A stretch of DNA of 64,000 bases from Campylobacterales bacterium (lineage in GTDB: Bacteria; Campylobacterota; Campylobacteria; Campylobacterales; Sulfurimonadaceae). The stretch covers positions 17,841-81,840 of the forward strand of contig JACUTT010000004.1 in NCBI GenBank assembly GCA_014859655.1, given 5' to 3'. Positions 47,886 to 57,171 of the stretch are shown piece by piece; position 1 is the first letter of the stretch, and every line of letters starts with the position of its first letter. A program made the translations under genes and the position numbers. Under the pieces are notes generated by a model, which had not been told where the DNA came from, ran no database searches, and saw nothing but the letters and a program-made list of their open reading frames with translations.

Positions 47886-48794
47886 TTGGGAACTGTTTTT
47901 CTGGCTGTCTCTTCGATCTATATCTTTATCCTTATCGGCTATAGCGCCAAATACTTCTTCAAAGAGAAGATCGACGAGAAGTCGCTGAATCTTCTCTCTG
48001 TCTATTTTCTGCAGGTCTTTTTGACCTTCTGGGGTCTGTTAAAGCGCCCCATCGACAGCGAACTGCTCCTCGCTCCGCTGATCTATCTGGGCATCATCGC
48101 TATCATCCTGACCCTCACATTTTTGATGGCACGCCGGCTCTTTTTGGACCCCAAAGAGCGTTCCATCGCCTCCATAGCCGCCCTTATCGGCAACACGGGA
48201 AATCTTGGCATTCCCGTAGGAATCGCGGTTTTTGGCGAGGAGAGCATCCCTTTTACGACGCTGATCAACCTGGCCAATATCTTTATCGTCTATACCCTGG
48301 GGGTCTACTTCTATTCGCGGGGAAATTTTTCCATTTCGCAGTCTTTGCGCAACATTGTCAAACTCCCCGTCTTGTGGTTCGCCCTGCTGGCACTGGGCTT
48401 CAACTTCTACGAGGTCAGCCTGCCCAAAGAGATCATGAAGGTCCTGGAGATGGGGGCCTACTCGAGCATGGTCATCCAGCTCATCATCCTGGGGATGTTC
48501 CTGCACAGCGTCAGGCTCCGCCACCTCAACCTCAGACTCATTGCCTTTGTCAATGTGACGAAGTTCATTCTGCTGCCCGCACTGGCCTTTTCTCTGCTGC
48601 AGTTTGCCCCGCTTTCAACGATGATAAAGGGGGTCATCTTTATGGAGCTCTTCATGCCACTGGCCGTTGCCAACGTCAACCTGGCTTCACTTTATGGCTG
48701 CCGCAGCGAAGATGTCACGGCCCTTATCTTTATCTCTTCATTGCTCTTTTTGCTCTTTGGGTTTTTCGGGCTAACTTTGATTGAGAAGTTTTAG
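47886..48794 (+). CDS. AEC family transporter (auxin efflux carrier-like)
   Basis: Ten-TM; ALIGNTGNLGIPVGIAVFGEES; FMELFMPLAVANVNLASLYG. Probably non-ATG start. Confidence 0.85.
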   Translation: MGTVFLAVSSIYIFILIGYSAKYFFKEKIDEKSLNLLSVYFLQVFLTFWGLLKRPIDSELLLAPLIYLGIIAIILTLTFLMARRLFLDPKERSIASIAALIGNTGNLGIPVGIAVFGEESIPFTTLINLANIFIVYTLGVYFYSRGNFSISQSLRNIVKLPVLWFALLALGFNFYEVSLPKEIMKVLEMGAYSSMVIQLIILGMFLHSVRLRHLNLRLIAFVNVTKFILLPALAFSLLQFAPLSTMIKGVIFMELFMPLAVANVNLASLYGCRSEDVTALIFISSLLFLLFGFFGLTLIEKF

Positions 48795-49198
48795 TCCAGC
48801 ATCTCCGGGGAGAGTCCCACGATCCACTCATAGGCGATCACGCTGGGTTTTTTGTCGATCTGCACAAGGAAAAAGTGGCGATTTCCTTCAAGAAGTTCTG
48901 CGTCAATAAGCTTCGATTTTTCCGCTTCGCTTGGACGCATCTTCAGCAGCACCCTCGCCTTCTTGAAGATCTCTTGCGTCTGCTCTGCGCTGGGATCGGC
49001 GTACTCTACACGGTCACCCTTGCGGATAAGCAAACGTTTCAGAAACTCGAAGCTTTGCAAACTTGAGCGAAAGAGAAGAAGGCAGAGCAGCACCACAAAC
49101 ACGCCTACTCCCCAGTGAATGACAGAGAGCACAAAGCCCAGACTCAGGACAAAGAGAAGGTAGAAAAAGAAGAAGACGGGCGTGAACTTTTCAAAGAG
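48791..49198 (-). CDS. Hypothetical membrane protein
   Basis: MLFEKFTPVFFFFYLLFVLSLGFVLSVIHWGVGVFVVLLCLLLF...; start moved in from 49318. Confidence 0.6.
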   Translation of the reverse strand, partial: LFEKFTPVFFFFYLLFVLSLGFVLSVIHWGVGVFVVLLCLLLFRSSLQSFEFLKRLLIRKGDRVEYADPSAEQTQEIFKKARVLLKMRPSEAEKSKLIDAELLEGNRHFFLVQIDKKPSVIAYEWIVGLSPEMLD

Positions 49199-49269
49199 CA
49201 TCACCCGCGAAATGATAAAAAAACTCCGCAGCAGATGCGTATAGGGCTGCAAAGAATCCCTGAGAGAAC

Positions 49270-49728
49270 TCACGATTCGTTTTCCAGAACATCTTTTTCC
49301 CAGAAAAACTCTATCCACTCTTTGGCCTCATTTATGGCAAAGTCGGGCTGCACAAGCGCCGTCGGCTTGTAAAACAAAGCCGCGACCTTGAACTCGACCT
49401 GCGGAAAGTTTTCTTGCAAGAGAAAAAGTATTGCGCTTATCGTCTCGCCGCTGTCGACGATATCATCGAGGATCAGCACCTTTTTGGCTTCGCTTAGATC
49501 GGGAAGATTGAAGAGCTGGCATTCGCTACCTTTTTGCTCCTTCTCGTACAAAATAGAGTTGATGCTAAAGAGGCGGCGGTTGTCTGTGGCAATAGCGTAG
49601 GCATGCGCCAGCGTCAATCCACCCCGTGCCACAGCAAGCAGGGTGTCGGCTCTATAGGCTTTGGAAAGCTCGAGAAGTTTTTTTGTGTCTTTTACAAATT
49701 CGTCGTAGGCATAGTAGCGCATGGGCAT
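49270..49728 (-). CDS. Purine phosphoribosyltransferase (Gpt-like)
   Basis: LLAVARGGLTLAHAYAIAT; KKVLILDDIVDSGETISAIL (PRPP motif). Confidence 0.85.
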   Translation of the reverse strand: MPMRYYAYDEFVKDTKKLLELSKAYRADTLLAVARGGLTLAHAYAIATDNRRLFSINSILYEKEQKGSECQLFNLPDLSEAKKVLILDDIVDSGETISAILFLLQENFPQVEFKVAALFYKPTALVQPDFAINEAKEWIEFFWEKDVLENES

Positions 49729-49787
49729 CCGTAATATTGAAAATTGCCATCATTGTAACGGGAACTTTCTTTTTTAAAGGACAGTTT

Positions 49788-50927
49788 ATGCTAGAATCAC
49801 TGAAAAATTCAAGGGTACGCATGGAAGAGTTACAGAGTATATTGCATGAGGTTTTTTTAGGCAACAGTGTCGCGCAATGGATGCTCTCCTTTGGTGTCTT
49901 CTTCTTCTTTATCCTCCTGCGCCGCCCCTTTGCCCAGCTCTCTATCGAAATTTTGCACAAGGCAAGCGTCAAGACGAAAAACACCCTGATCCAGACGATC
50001 ATTACCGTTATCGAACCGCCTTTGCGCCTGATCATTGTCCTTGTCGGTTTCTACGCGATGTTCGCTTTTTTAACCCTTACCCCCGAACTCGATGCCTTTC
50101 TTATGCATTTCTTCCGCTCCATGTTTGCCTTCACCCTCTTCTGGGCATTTTACCGCATCAGCGACGGCTTCAGCGACTACCTTGGCGCGCACAAGGGGAG
50201 CCTCGTCAGCACTCTGCGCTCCGACCTGACGCTCTTCTTTATCAAGGTCGTCAAGTTTGTCCTCGTCGTCATGGGATTTGTCATCATTGTCCAGGAGTGG
50301 GGCTATAATTTTACGGGCTTTTTGGCCTCTTTGGGCCTGGGCGGTCTGGCCTTCGCATTGGCGGCCAAAGACACGGCGGCCAACCTTTTCGGCTCACTGG
50401 TCATCTTCTCCGACAAGCCTTTTGATGTGGGCGACTGGGTAAAGACGCCCGACGTTGAAGGTGTCGTCGAAGCTATCGGTATGCGCTCAACGCGTATCCG
50501 TACCTTTGAAAAAGCCCTTGTCGCTGTTCCTAATGCGATCCTGGCCAACAGCCCCATCACCAACTGGTCGCGCATGACAATGCGCCGCATCAAGATGACG
50601 ATAGGCCTGACCTACGCCACAAGTGCTGAACAGATGCAGAATATTCTCGGCGACATCCGCACGATGCTCAAAAATGACAAAGAGATCAATCAGCAGACGA
50701 TCATGGTCAACTTTACCGATTTTCAGGACTCCTCTTTGGGGATCTTCTGCTACTTCTTCACCAACACGACAAACTGGCAGGAGTATCTGATGGTACGCGA
50801 ACGTATAAACCTGCAAATCATGAAGATTATCAAGGAGAACAAGGCAAGCTTCGCCTTCCCTTCGCAATCGCTCTACATCGAGAGCCTGAGTGATAGCCTG
50901 CTCCCCTCACCAAAGGCCGCCTTATGA
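49788..50927 (+). CDS. MscS-family mechanosensitive channel
   Basis: GFLASLGLGGLAFALAAKDTAANLFGSLVIFSDKPFDVGDWVKTPDVEGVVEAIGMRSTRIRTFEKALVAVPNAILANSPITNWSR. Start moved to 49788. Confidence 0.93.
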   Translation: MLESLKNSRVRMEELQSILHEVFLGNSVAQWMLSFGVFFFFILLRRPFAQLSIEILHKASVKTKNTLIQTIITVIEPPLRLIIVLVGFYAMFAFLTLTPELDAFLMHFFRSMFAFTLFWAFYRISDGFSDYLGAHKGSLVSTLRSDLTLFFIKVVKFVLVVMGFVIIVQEWGYNFTGFLASLGLGGLAFALAAKDTAANLFGSLVIFSDKPFDVGDWVKTPDVEGVVEAIGMRSTRIRTFEKALVAVPNAILANSPITNWSRMTMRRIKMTIGLTYATSAEQMQNILGDIRTMLKNDKEINQQTIMVNFTDFQDSSLGIFCYFFTNTTNWQEYLMVRERINLQIMKIIKENKASFAFPSQSLYIESLSDSLLPSPKAAL

Positions 50928-51901
50928 AAAGGGTCACATTTATGCTGCTCTCCCTGTTCTTTATGGGCTGTAGCGGAGCCAAACAGCCCGAAGTACTCTC
51001 TTACCCCTCTTGGTACCTCAACCCGCCGCACAATGACGGCAGTTCTCTGTACGGTGTAGGCGAAGGAGTCGACCTCTCTTCAGCCAAGATCTCCGCGCTC
51101 AACGCTATAGCAGCCTCCCTCTCCGTCACAGTAAGCTCAGAGTTCAAAAAAAGCGAGTCAAGCAGCAGCTTCAACGGGCGCGAAAATACCTATCACTCCG
51201 CCATAAACACCCTCAAGGCCGAGGTCAAAGAGATAGAGTTTGGCGACTATACAGTAGTACAAAACCTGGCCCTCTCCGGCAGGATCATCCTTCTCGTCGA
51301 GGTGTCGCGCTCCAGGCTTTTCAATGCGCAAAAGGCCAAACTCGAACAGTTCTCGAAAGAGCTCCGGGCCGAACACGCCAACATCTCTCGCAAATCACCT
51401 TTGCAACAGGCATTTGCCTATGAGCAGAGTATGGAGAAGACGCAAAAGCTCACCGCCCTAGCCCTGCTCGCCAAGAGCATCAATTCCAACTTTGACACCG
51501 CACCTTATATCGATCAGGTCGCACAGATCAAGCAGTACCAGGAAGATGCTCTTGGCAACGCAAAGGTCTCTGTTACGGCAGATCCGGAGGCAAGGGTATT
51601 TGTGGATGCGCTCAAAGAGGGGCTCAATGATGCCGGTATACAGACCGTCTCCAGCGGCGCGAACACCCACATCCATCTGCAAAACAGCTTTCAGACCGAT
51701 GTGATTTACGGCTTTACCATCGTCAAGGCAACTCTTCTGCTCTCAACCAAAGACGCCCAGCAAAGAAACATCGCGACCAAGACGATAAGCCTTAATGGCA
51801 AGTCGCGCTACGACGCTGAAAAAGCGAAGCTCAGTGCCGCGCAGTCGCTTTCGCTAAAAATCACGCAAGAGGGTATCTATGCCCTTATCGGCATCCAATA
51901 A
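50924..51901 (+). CDS. LPP20-family lipoprotein
   Basis: Lipobox FFMGC; YPSWYLNPPHNDGSSLYGVGEGVDLSSAKISALNAIAASLSVTVSSEF. Confidence 0.82.
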   Translation: MKRVTFMLLSLFFMGCSGAKQPEVLSYPSWYLNPPHNDGSSLYGVGEGVDLSSAKISALNAIAASLSVTVSSEFKKSESSSSFNGRENTYHSAINTLKAEVKEIEFGDYTVVQNLALSGRIILLVEVSRSRLFNAQKAKLEQFSKELRAEHANISRKSPLQQAFAYEQSMEKTQKLTALALLAKSINSNFDTAPYIDQVAQIKQYQEDALGNAKVSVTADPEARVFVDALKEGLNDAGIQTVSSGANTHIHLQNSFQTDVIYGFTIVKATLLLSTKDAQQRNIATKTISLNGKSRYDAEKAKLSAAQSLSLKITQEGIYALIGIQ

Positions 51902-51913
51902 ACAGGAGTTTAC

Positions 51914-52939
51914 ATGTTCAGATCTTTCGCATCCTTTGTTCTTATGCTGCTTTTTCTTGGCGGCTGCGGTGCCTCCATCGGCTCACTCGAAGCCTTTGCC
52001 CCGGTTCCCCTTGAAGACTCGGCCTTTATGCCGACAAAAGAGGAGATAAAAAGCGGCAAGACCAAGGTGATTCTCACCCCCATCGATGATACCAAGTTCA
52101 CTTTGGCGCAAAAGGCCAACCTTGGACAGTCTTTGTATGTCGAACTCGAACGCCAGCTTAGCACCAGCGGCACGGTCGAAATCCTCGACAGGGATATCTC
52201 ACAGAAGTTTGAAAACGAGATCCGTCTCAGTGAGCTGAACCAAGCCTCCCAGATGAGCGAGATCGATCTTTCTGTGGCAAAATACGCGATCTCAGGAAGC
52301 CTCTCCAACGCCCAATTTGTATCACGTTTCGTTCAGACGCAGCGCTGGCAGGACAAAAAGGGAAAGGTCCATCTCATTCCTGCGCACTACATCTATACGG
52401 CCTCGGTAAGCGGCATCCTCAAGATCTATGCCATCCCTTCGATGAAGGTCTTAAAAACCATAGAGTTTTCAGACAGTGCCAGACGCAGCGAAGACAGTAA
52501 GTACTACGGCAGCAGCCACTACCCTTCAGATGTCGGCGGCATGCTCAATCAAGCGGGGCGTTCAGCGATCCACTCTACCCGCCATGACTTCAAAAATTAC
52601 CTTGCGCCAAAGGGCTACATAATGCAGCAGCGAAGCGACGGGAAGAAAAAGATAGTCCAGGTCAACATCGGAAAAGCCGACGGGCTTAAAACAGGAGAAG
52701 AGGTGGATATCTATTCGGTCCAGAGCAGCACAAACCCCTTCACTCAAGAGGAGGAGACAGAGAGCATAAAAATTGCCAGGGGACTTATCTCAAACAAGAT
52801 TGATGAGCATCGCGCATGGATCATCATTGAAGAGCAGAGCCAAGAGATCAAACTGGGCGATTACATCAAGGCCAACTACACCAAAGAGTTTTTTGACTAC
52901 ATCAATGACTTTACAAAAGGCTATAGCGGCCTGATCTAG
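51914..52939 (+). CDS. CsgG-like lipoprotein
   Basis: Lipobox FLGGC; KVILTPIDDTKFTLAQKANLGQSLYVELERQLSTSGTVEILDRDISQKFENEI; RSAIHSTRHDFKNYLAPKGYI. Confidence 0.65.
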   Translation: MFRSFASFVLMLLFLGGCGASIGSLEAFAPVPLEDSAFMPTKEEIKSGKTKVILTPIDDTKFTLAQKANLGQSLYVELERQLSTSGTVEILDRDISQKFENEIRLSELNQASQMSEIDLSVAKYAISGSLSNAQFVSRFVQTQRWQDKKGKVHLIPAHYIYTASVSGILKIYAIPSMKVLKTIEFSDSARRSEDSKYYGSSHYPSDVGGMLNQAGRSAIHSTRHDFKNYLAPKGYIMQQRSDGKKKIVQVNIGKADGLKTGEEVDIYSVQSSTNPFTQEEETESIKIARGLISNKIDEHRAWIIIEEQSQEIKLGDYIKANYTKEFFDYINDFTKGYSGLI

Positions 52940-53021
52940 ATATCTGGCGGATGTGGGGCTCCCAGCATTTGACTCTTGGGGGAAATTTGCTACAATTGCC
53001 AGATCAACATAAGGAATTCGT

Positions 53022-53612
53022 ATGAAAAAAAGTATTGGATCGATCTTTTTGGCTGCCGCAATGGCCGCCACATTTGCAGGCTGTGCCGACAAGGCTGCCG
53101 GTGTAAGCGCTGAGGAGAAGGCTGATTTCCGCTGCCGCATCAACAACGTTTTGGCACCTGAATGGGCCTGCGGAAACGAGAGCGTTGAGGGCGCGATCAC
53201 TGCTGTCGGTTCGGCGCCTATGAGCAAGCTGGGCGAAGGTTTTTCACGCCGCGAAGCAATCGCCAACGGCCGCTCAAACCTCGCACAGCAGATCCAGACG
53301 CTGGTCAAAGACAAGGTCGAGACTTTTTCACGCTCAACAGGTGTAGGCGGGGATGAAGTCGCGGACAAGGTCTCTACGCAGGTCTCCAAGCAGGTCGCAC
53401 AGGTAACACTCAACGGCTCCAAGCAGATCAAACGCTGGCAAGATCCGACTAACAACGATATCTATGTCCTGATCGGTGTAGACGAAGGCGCGATGAATCA
53501 GGAGATCAAGAACAGCGTTAAGTCCTCTTACAAGAACGACAATGCGCTATGGCAGCAGTTTCAGTCCAAACAGGCCTTAGAAAGTCTTGATAAAGAGTTC
53601 CCGACAAACTAA
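53022..53612 (+). CDS. LPP20-family lipoprotein (short)
   Basis: Lipobox AATFAGC; AVGSAPMSKLGEGFSRREAIANGRSNLAQQIQTLVKDKVETF. Confidence 0.82.
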   Translation: MKKSIGSIFLAAAMAATFAGCADKAAGVSAEEKADFRCRINNVLAPEWACGNESVEGAITAVGSAPMSKLGEGFSRREAIANGRSNLAQQIQTLVKDKVETFSRSTGVGGDEVADKVSTQVSKQVAQVTLNGSKQIKRWQDPTNNDIYVLIGVDEGAMNQEIKNSVKSSYKNDNALWQQFQSKQALESLDKEFPTN

Positions 53613-53620
53613 ACCGAAGA

Positions 53621-53639
53621 TGAGCAGACAATCTGCTCA
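53621..53639 (+). terminator. Hairpin after the LPP20 gene
   Basis: TGAGCAGA-CAA-TCTGCTCA perfect 8-bp stem shortly after the stop, followed by cttcttt. Confidence 0.6.
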
Positions 53640-53642
53640 CTT

Positions 53643-53682
53643 CTTTAAATCCAAGGGCACCTTGGTGCGCTTGGATTTAAAG
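53643..53682. repeat. 40-bp near-perfect palindrome
   Basis: CTTTAAATCCAAG-G-GCACC-TT-GGTGC-G-CTTGGATTTAAAG: 18 paired bases each side of a TT centre with a single G/G mismatch. Confidence 0.85.
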
Positions 53683-53701
53683 ACACCCTAAAAGAAGTCA
53701 A

Positions 53702-54844
53702 ATGCCTATTAACAGACCCCATATTCTCTCTCTCCTATTTTTAAGCTCATCGCTTTTGTCCGGTTCGGATGAGGCCTTCGAGCAGTTTAAAAATTCTCAG
53801 GAACAGGAATTTGCACAGAAGAAGACCCACTTTATCGATTACAAAAAAGCCGAAGAGGCGGCCTTTGCCCAGCACCTCGAAAACGAGCGCAGAGAGATAG
53901 CCGCCTACACCAAAAAAATTGAGCAATACTGGCCGAAGGCGGAGCTTGGAAATCCTCAAAAGCTCGTCACCTATTCGAACGACCTCAAGACACAGCGCAT
54001 CATTGACTTTCAAAACAACACCCTTAGCATCTCTCAGATTTCACCCGAAGACTCCGACGCCAAAGAGAAGCTGCTGCAAAACCTCGATGCGACCTTGAGT
54101 CTGGACAACACCCAGGCCTTCAATGAAAATGAGCTTGAGCAAAATATCAACAAAATCAGCCAGACAACGCCCTTTATAAAACATGCCAAACTTGACGGGC
54201 AGAAACTTCTTGACAAAACAGAGACAGCGCCCCAGAACATTTCCATCGTCAAAAACGAGAAGGGCTACCAGCTCACCTACACCCTGCCCAAGGATGCCAC
54301 CTTCAAACGCTCTTCCAGCTATCTCGTTCCGGCCAAGGCCAATGCAAAACGTTTCAATCTCAAAGCCCAGTGGCTGCTTGCGATCATGCACACCGAAAGC
54401 AGTTTCAATCCGCTCGCGCGCTCGCACATTCCCGCCTACGGCCTGATGCAGATCGTCCCAAAATCCGCCGGCATAGACTCCTACTATTTTCTCTATAATG
54501 AGCGCCGGCTGCTGAGTGCCTCCTACCTCTACAACACCCACAAGAACATCGAAACGGGCTCGGCCTATTTACACATCCTTTACTACAAATACCTCGCCTC
54601 CATAAAAAACCCCACCAGCCGGCTCTACTGCGCTATAGCCGGTTACAATACCGGGGCCGGGAATGTCGCACGCGCCTTTGTGGGAACCAACAGCGTGCCC
54701 AAAGCTGCCGAAATCATCAACACCATGTCACCCGAAAGCGTCTACGCCTATCTTCTCAAAAATCTTCGCTATGACGAGCCCAAACACTACCTCAAAAGAG
54801 TGCGCGAACGCACACTCAGCTACGAAGAGCTGTACCAATTATAA
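53702..54844 (+). CDS. MltC-like lytic murein transglycosylase
   Basis: LLAIMHTESSFNPLARSHIPAYGLMQIVPKSAG (SLT catalytic Glu); AIAGYNTGAGNVARAF; N-terminal DUF3393-like region. Confidence 0.87.
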   Translation: MPINRPHILSLLFLSSSLLSGSDEAFEQFKNSQEQEFAQKKTHFIDYKKAEEAAFAQHLENERREIAAYTKKIEQYWPKAELGNPQKLVTYSNDLKTQRIIDFQNNTLSISQISPEDSDAKEKLLQNLDATLSLDNTQAFNENELEQNINKISQTTPFIKHAKLDGQKLLDKTETAPQNISIVKNEKGYQLTYTLPKDATFKRSSSYLVPAKANAKRFNLKAQWLLAIMHTESSFNPLARSHIPAYGLMQIVPKSAGIDSYYFLYNERRLLSASYLYNTHKNIETGSAYLHILYYKYLASIKNPTSRLYCAIAGYNTGAGNVARAFVGTNSVPKAAEIINTMSPESVYAYLLKNLRYDEPKHYLKRVRERTLSYEELYQL

Positions 54845-54921
54845 GCAGACATTAAGAAAATTATTTATTTACCCGCTAACCTGCTATAATGCCACAATTA
54901 AAACTGGAACTGAGTATTACT

Positions 54922-56517
54922 ATGAAAAAACTGGCCATAATCGGACGTCCTAATGTCGGAAAGAGCTCTCTCTTCAACCGTCTTCTAAAACAGCGTGACG
55001 CGATCACATCAGATCAGGCAGGCACGACCAGAGATGTTAAAAAACGCATCGCAAAGATCCTTGACAAAGAGATACAGATCCTCGATACCGGCGGCCTAGA
55101 CAAGGGCTGCGAGCTCTTTGACAAGATCAAAGAAAAAGCCGTCAAAGCGGCCTACGAAGCCGATATCGTCCTGTATATGACCGACGGCAAGACCATCCCC
55201 AACGATGAAGACAAAAAGTTCTTTTACGAACTCCAGACAATGGGAAAGGCCGTTGCCCTTGTTGTCAACAAGATCGACAACGACAAGATGCAGGAGAAGC
55301 TTTGGGACTATTATGAGTTCGGTACGGAGACGATCTTCGGTATCTCTGTTTCGCACAACCGCCACATCGTCAAGCTTGTCGAGTGGATCTACGAGCAGCT
55401 CTCCGACTCTCCTGTCGCGCAAAACAGCGAAGAGAATGAGGTCGGCGGCGAGATACTAGAGCCTGAGATGGAAGATGAAGAGGCCTTTTATGATGCCTTT
55501 GATGACGAAGGTGAAAAAGAAGAAGACTCGAGTATTTTCGAGCTAAACGACAACACCCGCTTCTATGACCCTGAACGCCTAAACCAGGTCAAGGTCGCCA
55601 TCATCGGGCGTGTCAACGTCGGAAAAAGCTCCCTTCTCAATGCCCTCATCGGCGAAGACCGCTCTGTCGTGAGCAGCATCGCAGGCACGACCATCGACCC
55701 CATTGATGAGATGATCGAAGTCGGCGACAAGCGCGTCACCTTCGTCGATACGGCCGGACTCCGCCGCCGCGGCAAGATCCTTGGCATCGAGAAGTTTGCG
55801 CTTATGCGTACCAAAGAGATGCTCAAAGACGCCGACATCGCCCTGCTGGTTCTGGACGCTTCCGAACCCTTCAAGGACCTCGACGAAAAGATCGCCGGAC
55901 TCATAGACGACAACCGTCTGGGCTGCATCATCGTGCTGAACAAATGGGACCTGACTGACAAGGATTTCGACAAGTTTACCCTGGAGGTGCGTTCACGCTT
56001 CAAGTTCCTCCACTATGCGCCTATCATCACGATCTCGGCACTGACGCATCAGCGCGTCAACCGCATCATGGACAAGATCCTCGAGATCAACGAGAACTAC
56101 TCGCAGCGCATCGGCACCTCCAAGCTAAACCGCGTCCTCGAACTCGCACAGCGCAAGCACCACCTTCCGTCCGTCCGGGGAAAAATCATCCGTATCTACT
56201 ACGTCACACAGTACGATATCCGTCCGCCGCGCATTGCCCTGGTCATGAACCGTCCCGAAGGTCTGCACTTTACCTACCGACGCTACCTGACCAACAAACT
56301 GCGCGAGGCTTTCAACTTTGAGGGAACCCCGGTTCTTTTCCACGCGCGAAGCAAAAAACAAAAGACCCATGTCTCGGATGAGCCCGACTATGTACTCGAC
56401 ACCTTTGGCGGCGTACCAAGCGCCGAGGAGGAGTTCTATGAAGAGCTCGACGACGATGAGTTGGAAGACTTTGACGGGGACGACGAGGACGAAGGTTTTG
56501 TTGACATCGACCGCTAG
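54922..56517 (+). CDS. der: Ribosome-associated GTPase Der (EngA) with acidic linker and tail
   Basis: Two G domains: GRPNVGKSSLFNRLL and GRVNVGKSSLLNALIGEDRSVVSSIAGTTIDPID; KH-like C-terminus; start moved to MKKLAIIGRP. Confidence 0.96.
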   Translation: MKKLAIIGRPNVGKSSLFNRLLKQRDAITSDQAGTTRDVKKRIAKILDKEIQILDTGGLDKGCELFDKIKEKAVKAAYEADIVLYMTDGKTIPNDEDKKFFYELQTMGKAVALVVNKIDNDKMQEKLWDYYEFGTETIFGISVSHNRHIVKLVEWIYEQLSDSPVAQNSEENEVGGEILEPEMEDEEAFYDAFDDEGEKEEDSSIFELNDNTRFYDPERLNQVKVAIIGRVNVGKSSLLNALIGEDRSVVSSIAGTTIDPIDEMIEVGDKRVTFVDTAGLRRRGKILGIEKFALMRTKEMLKDADIALLVLDASEPFKDLDEKIAGLIDDNRLGCIIVLNKWDLTDKDFDKFTLEVRSRFKFLHYAPIITISALTHQRVNRIMDKILEINENYSQRIGTSKLNRVLELAQRKHHLPSVRGKIIRIYYVTQYDIRPPRIALVMNRPEGLHFTYRRYLTNKLREAFNFEGTPVLFHARSKKQKTHVSDEPDYVLDTFGGVPSAEEEFYEELDDDELEDFDGDDEDEGFVDIDR

Positions 56518-56535
56518 TCTCAGCCAACCAAGGGC

Positions 56536-56970
56536 TTAAAAGGGCTTGACAATCACCATCGCCACGATAAGCAGCAGCAAGATGGTCGGTGCTTCATTGT
56601 AATAACGAAAAAACTTTCCGCTTTTTGTGCAGCTGTCGTTCAAAAGTTTTTTGCGGTAATGCCCCATAGAGAAAAAATACCCGATCAAAATCGCGGCAAA
56701 CAGAAGTTTCGCATGCAACCAGCCCCCGCTTTGAAAGAGGCCCGGGTTGAGCGCTATCATGGCCACTCCCGAGAGCAGTGTCGCCCAAAATGCGGGAACA
56801 CCGATCGCGTAGTAGATCTTGCGCTCCATCACCTTCAACACCTTGATAAAGTCTGCATTCTCCACATTTTCCATATGGTAGACGAAAAGCCGCGGCATGT
56901 AAAAAAGCACGGCAAACCAGGCCACCATCGAGATGACATGAAACCATTTTATCCAGAGATAATATTCCAT
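56536..56970 (-). CDS. hemJ: HemJ-type protoporphyrinogen oxidase (CopD-like)
   Basis: WIKWFHVISMVAWFAVLFYMPRLFVYHME...RKIYYAIGVPAFWATLLSG...KLLFAAILIGYFFSMG. Confidence 0.88.
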   Translation of the reverse strand: MEYYLWIKWFHVISMVAWFAVLFYMPRLFVYHMENVENADFIKVLKVMERKIYYAIGVPAFWATLLSGVAMIALNPGLFQSGGWLHAKLLFAAILIGYFFSMGHYRKKLLNDSCTKSGKFFRYYNEAPTILLLLIVAMVIVKPF

Positions 56971-57171
56971 TTTTATCCTTTAATTGTTAGAGTTCTTGTG
57001 GAACTCTTGAATACGGTTAATGAGCAAAAGCCCATCAACCTGCGCTGACCCTGAGTTTTCTTCGGCAGAAAGCCCGCATGCCCTTGGTGCTATGAAGGCT
57101 TATAAAAGCCCCTAAGCTCGTATTATATGACAATAAAGTACAATTCCCCCAACAATCGACAAGGATTTTAT

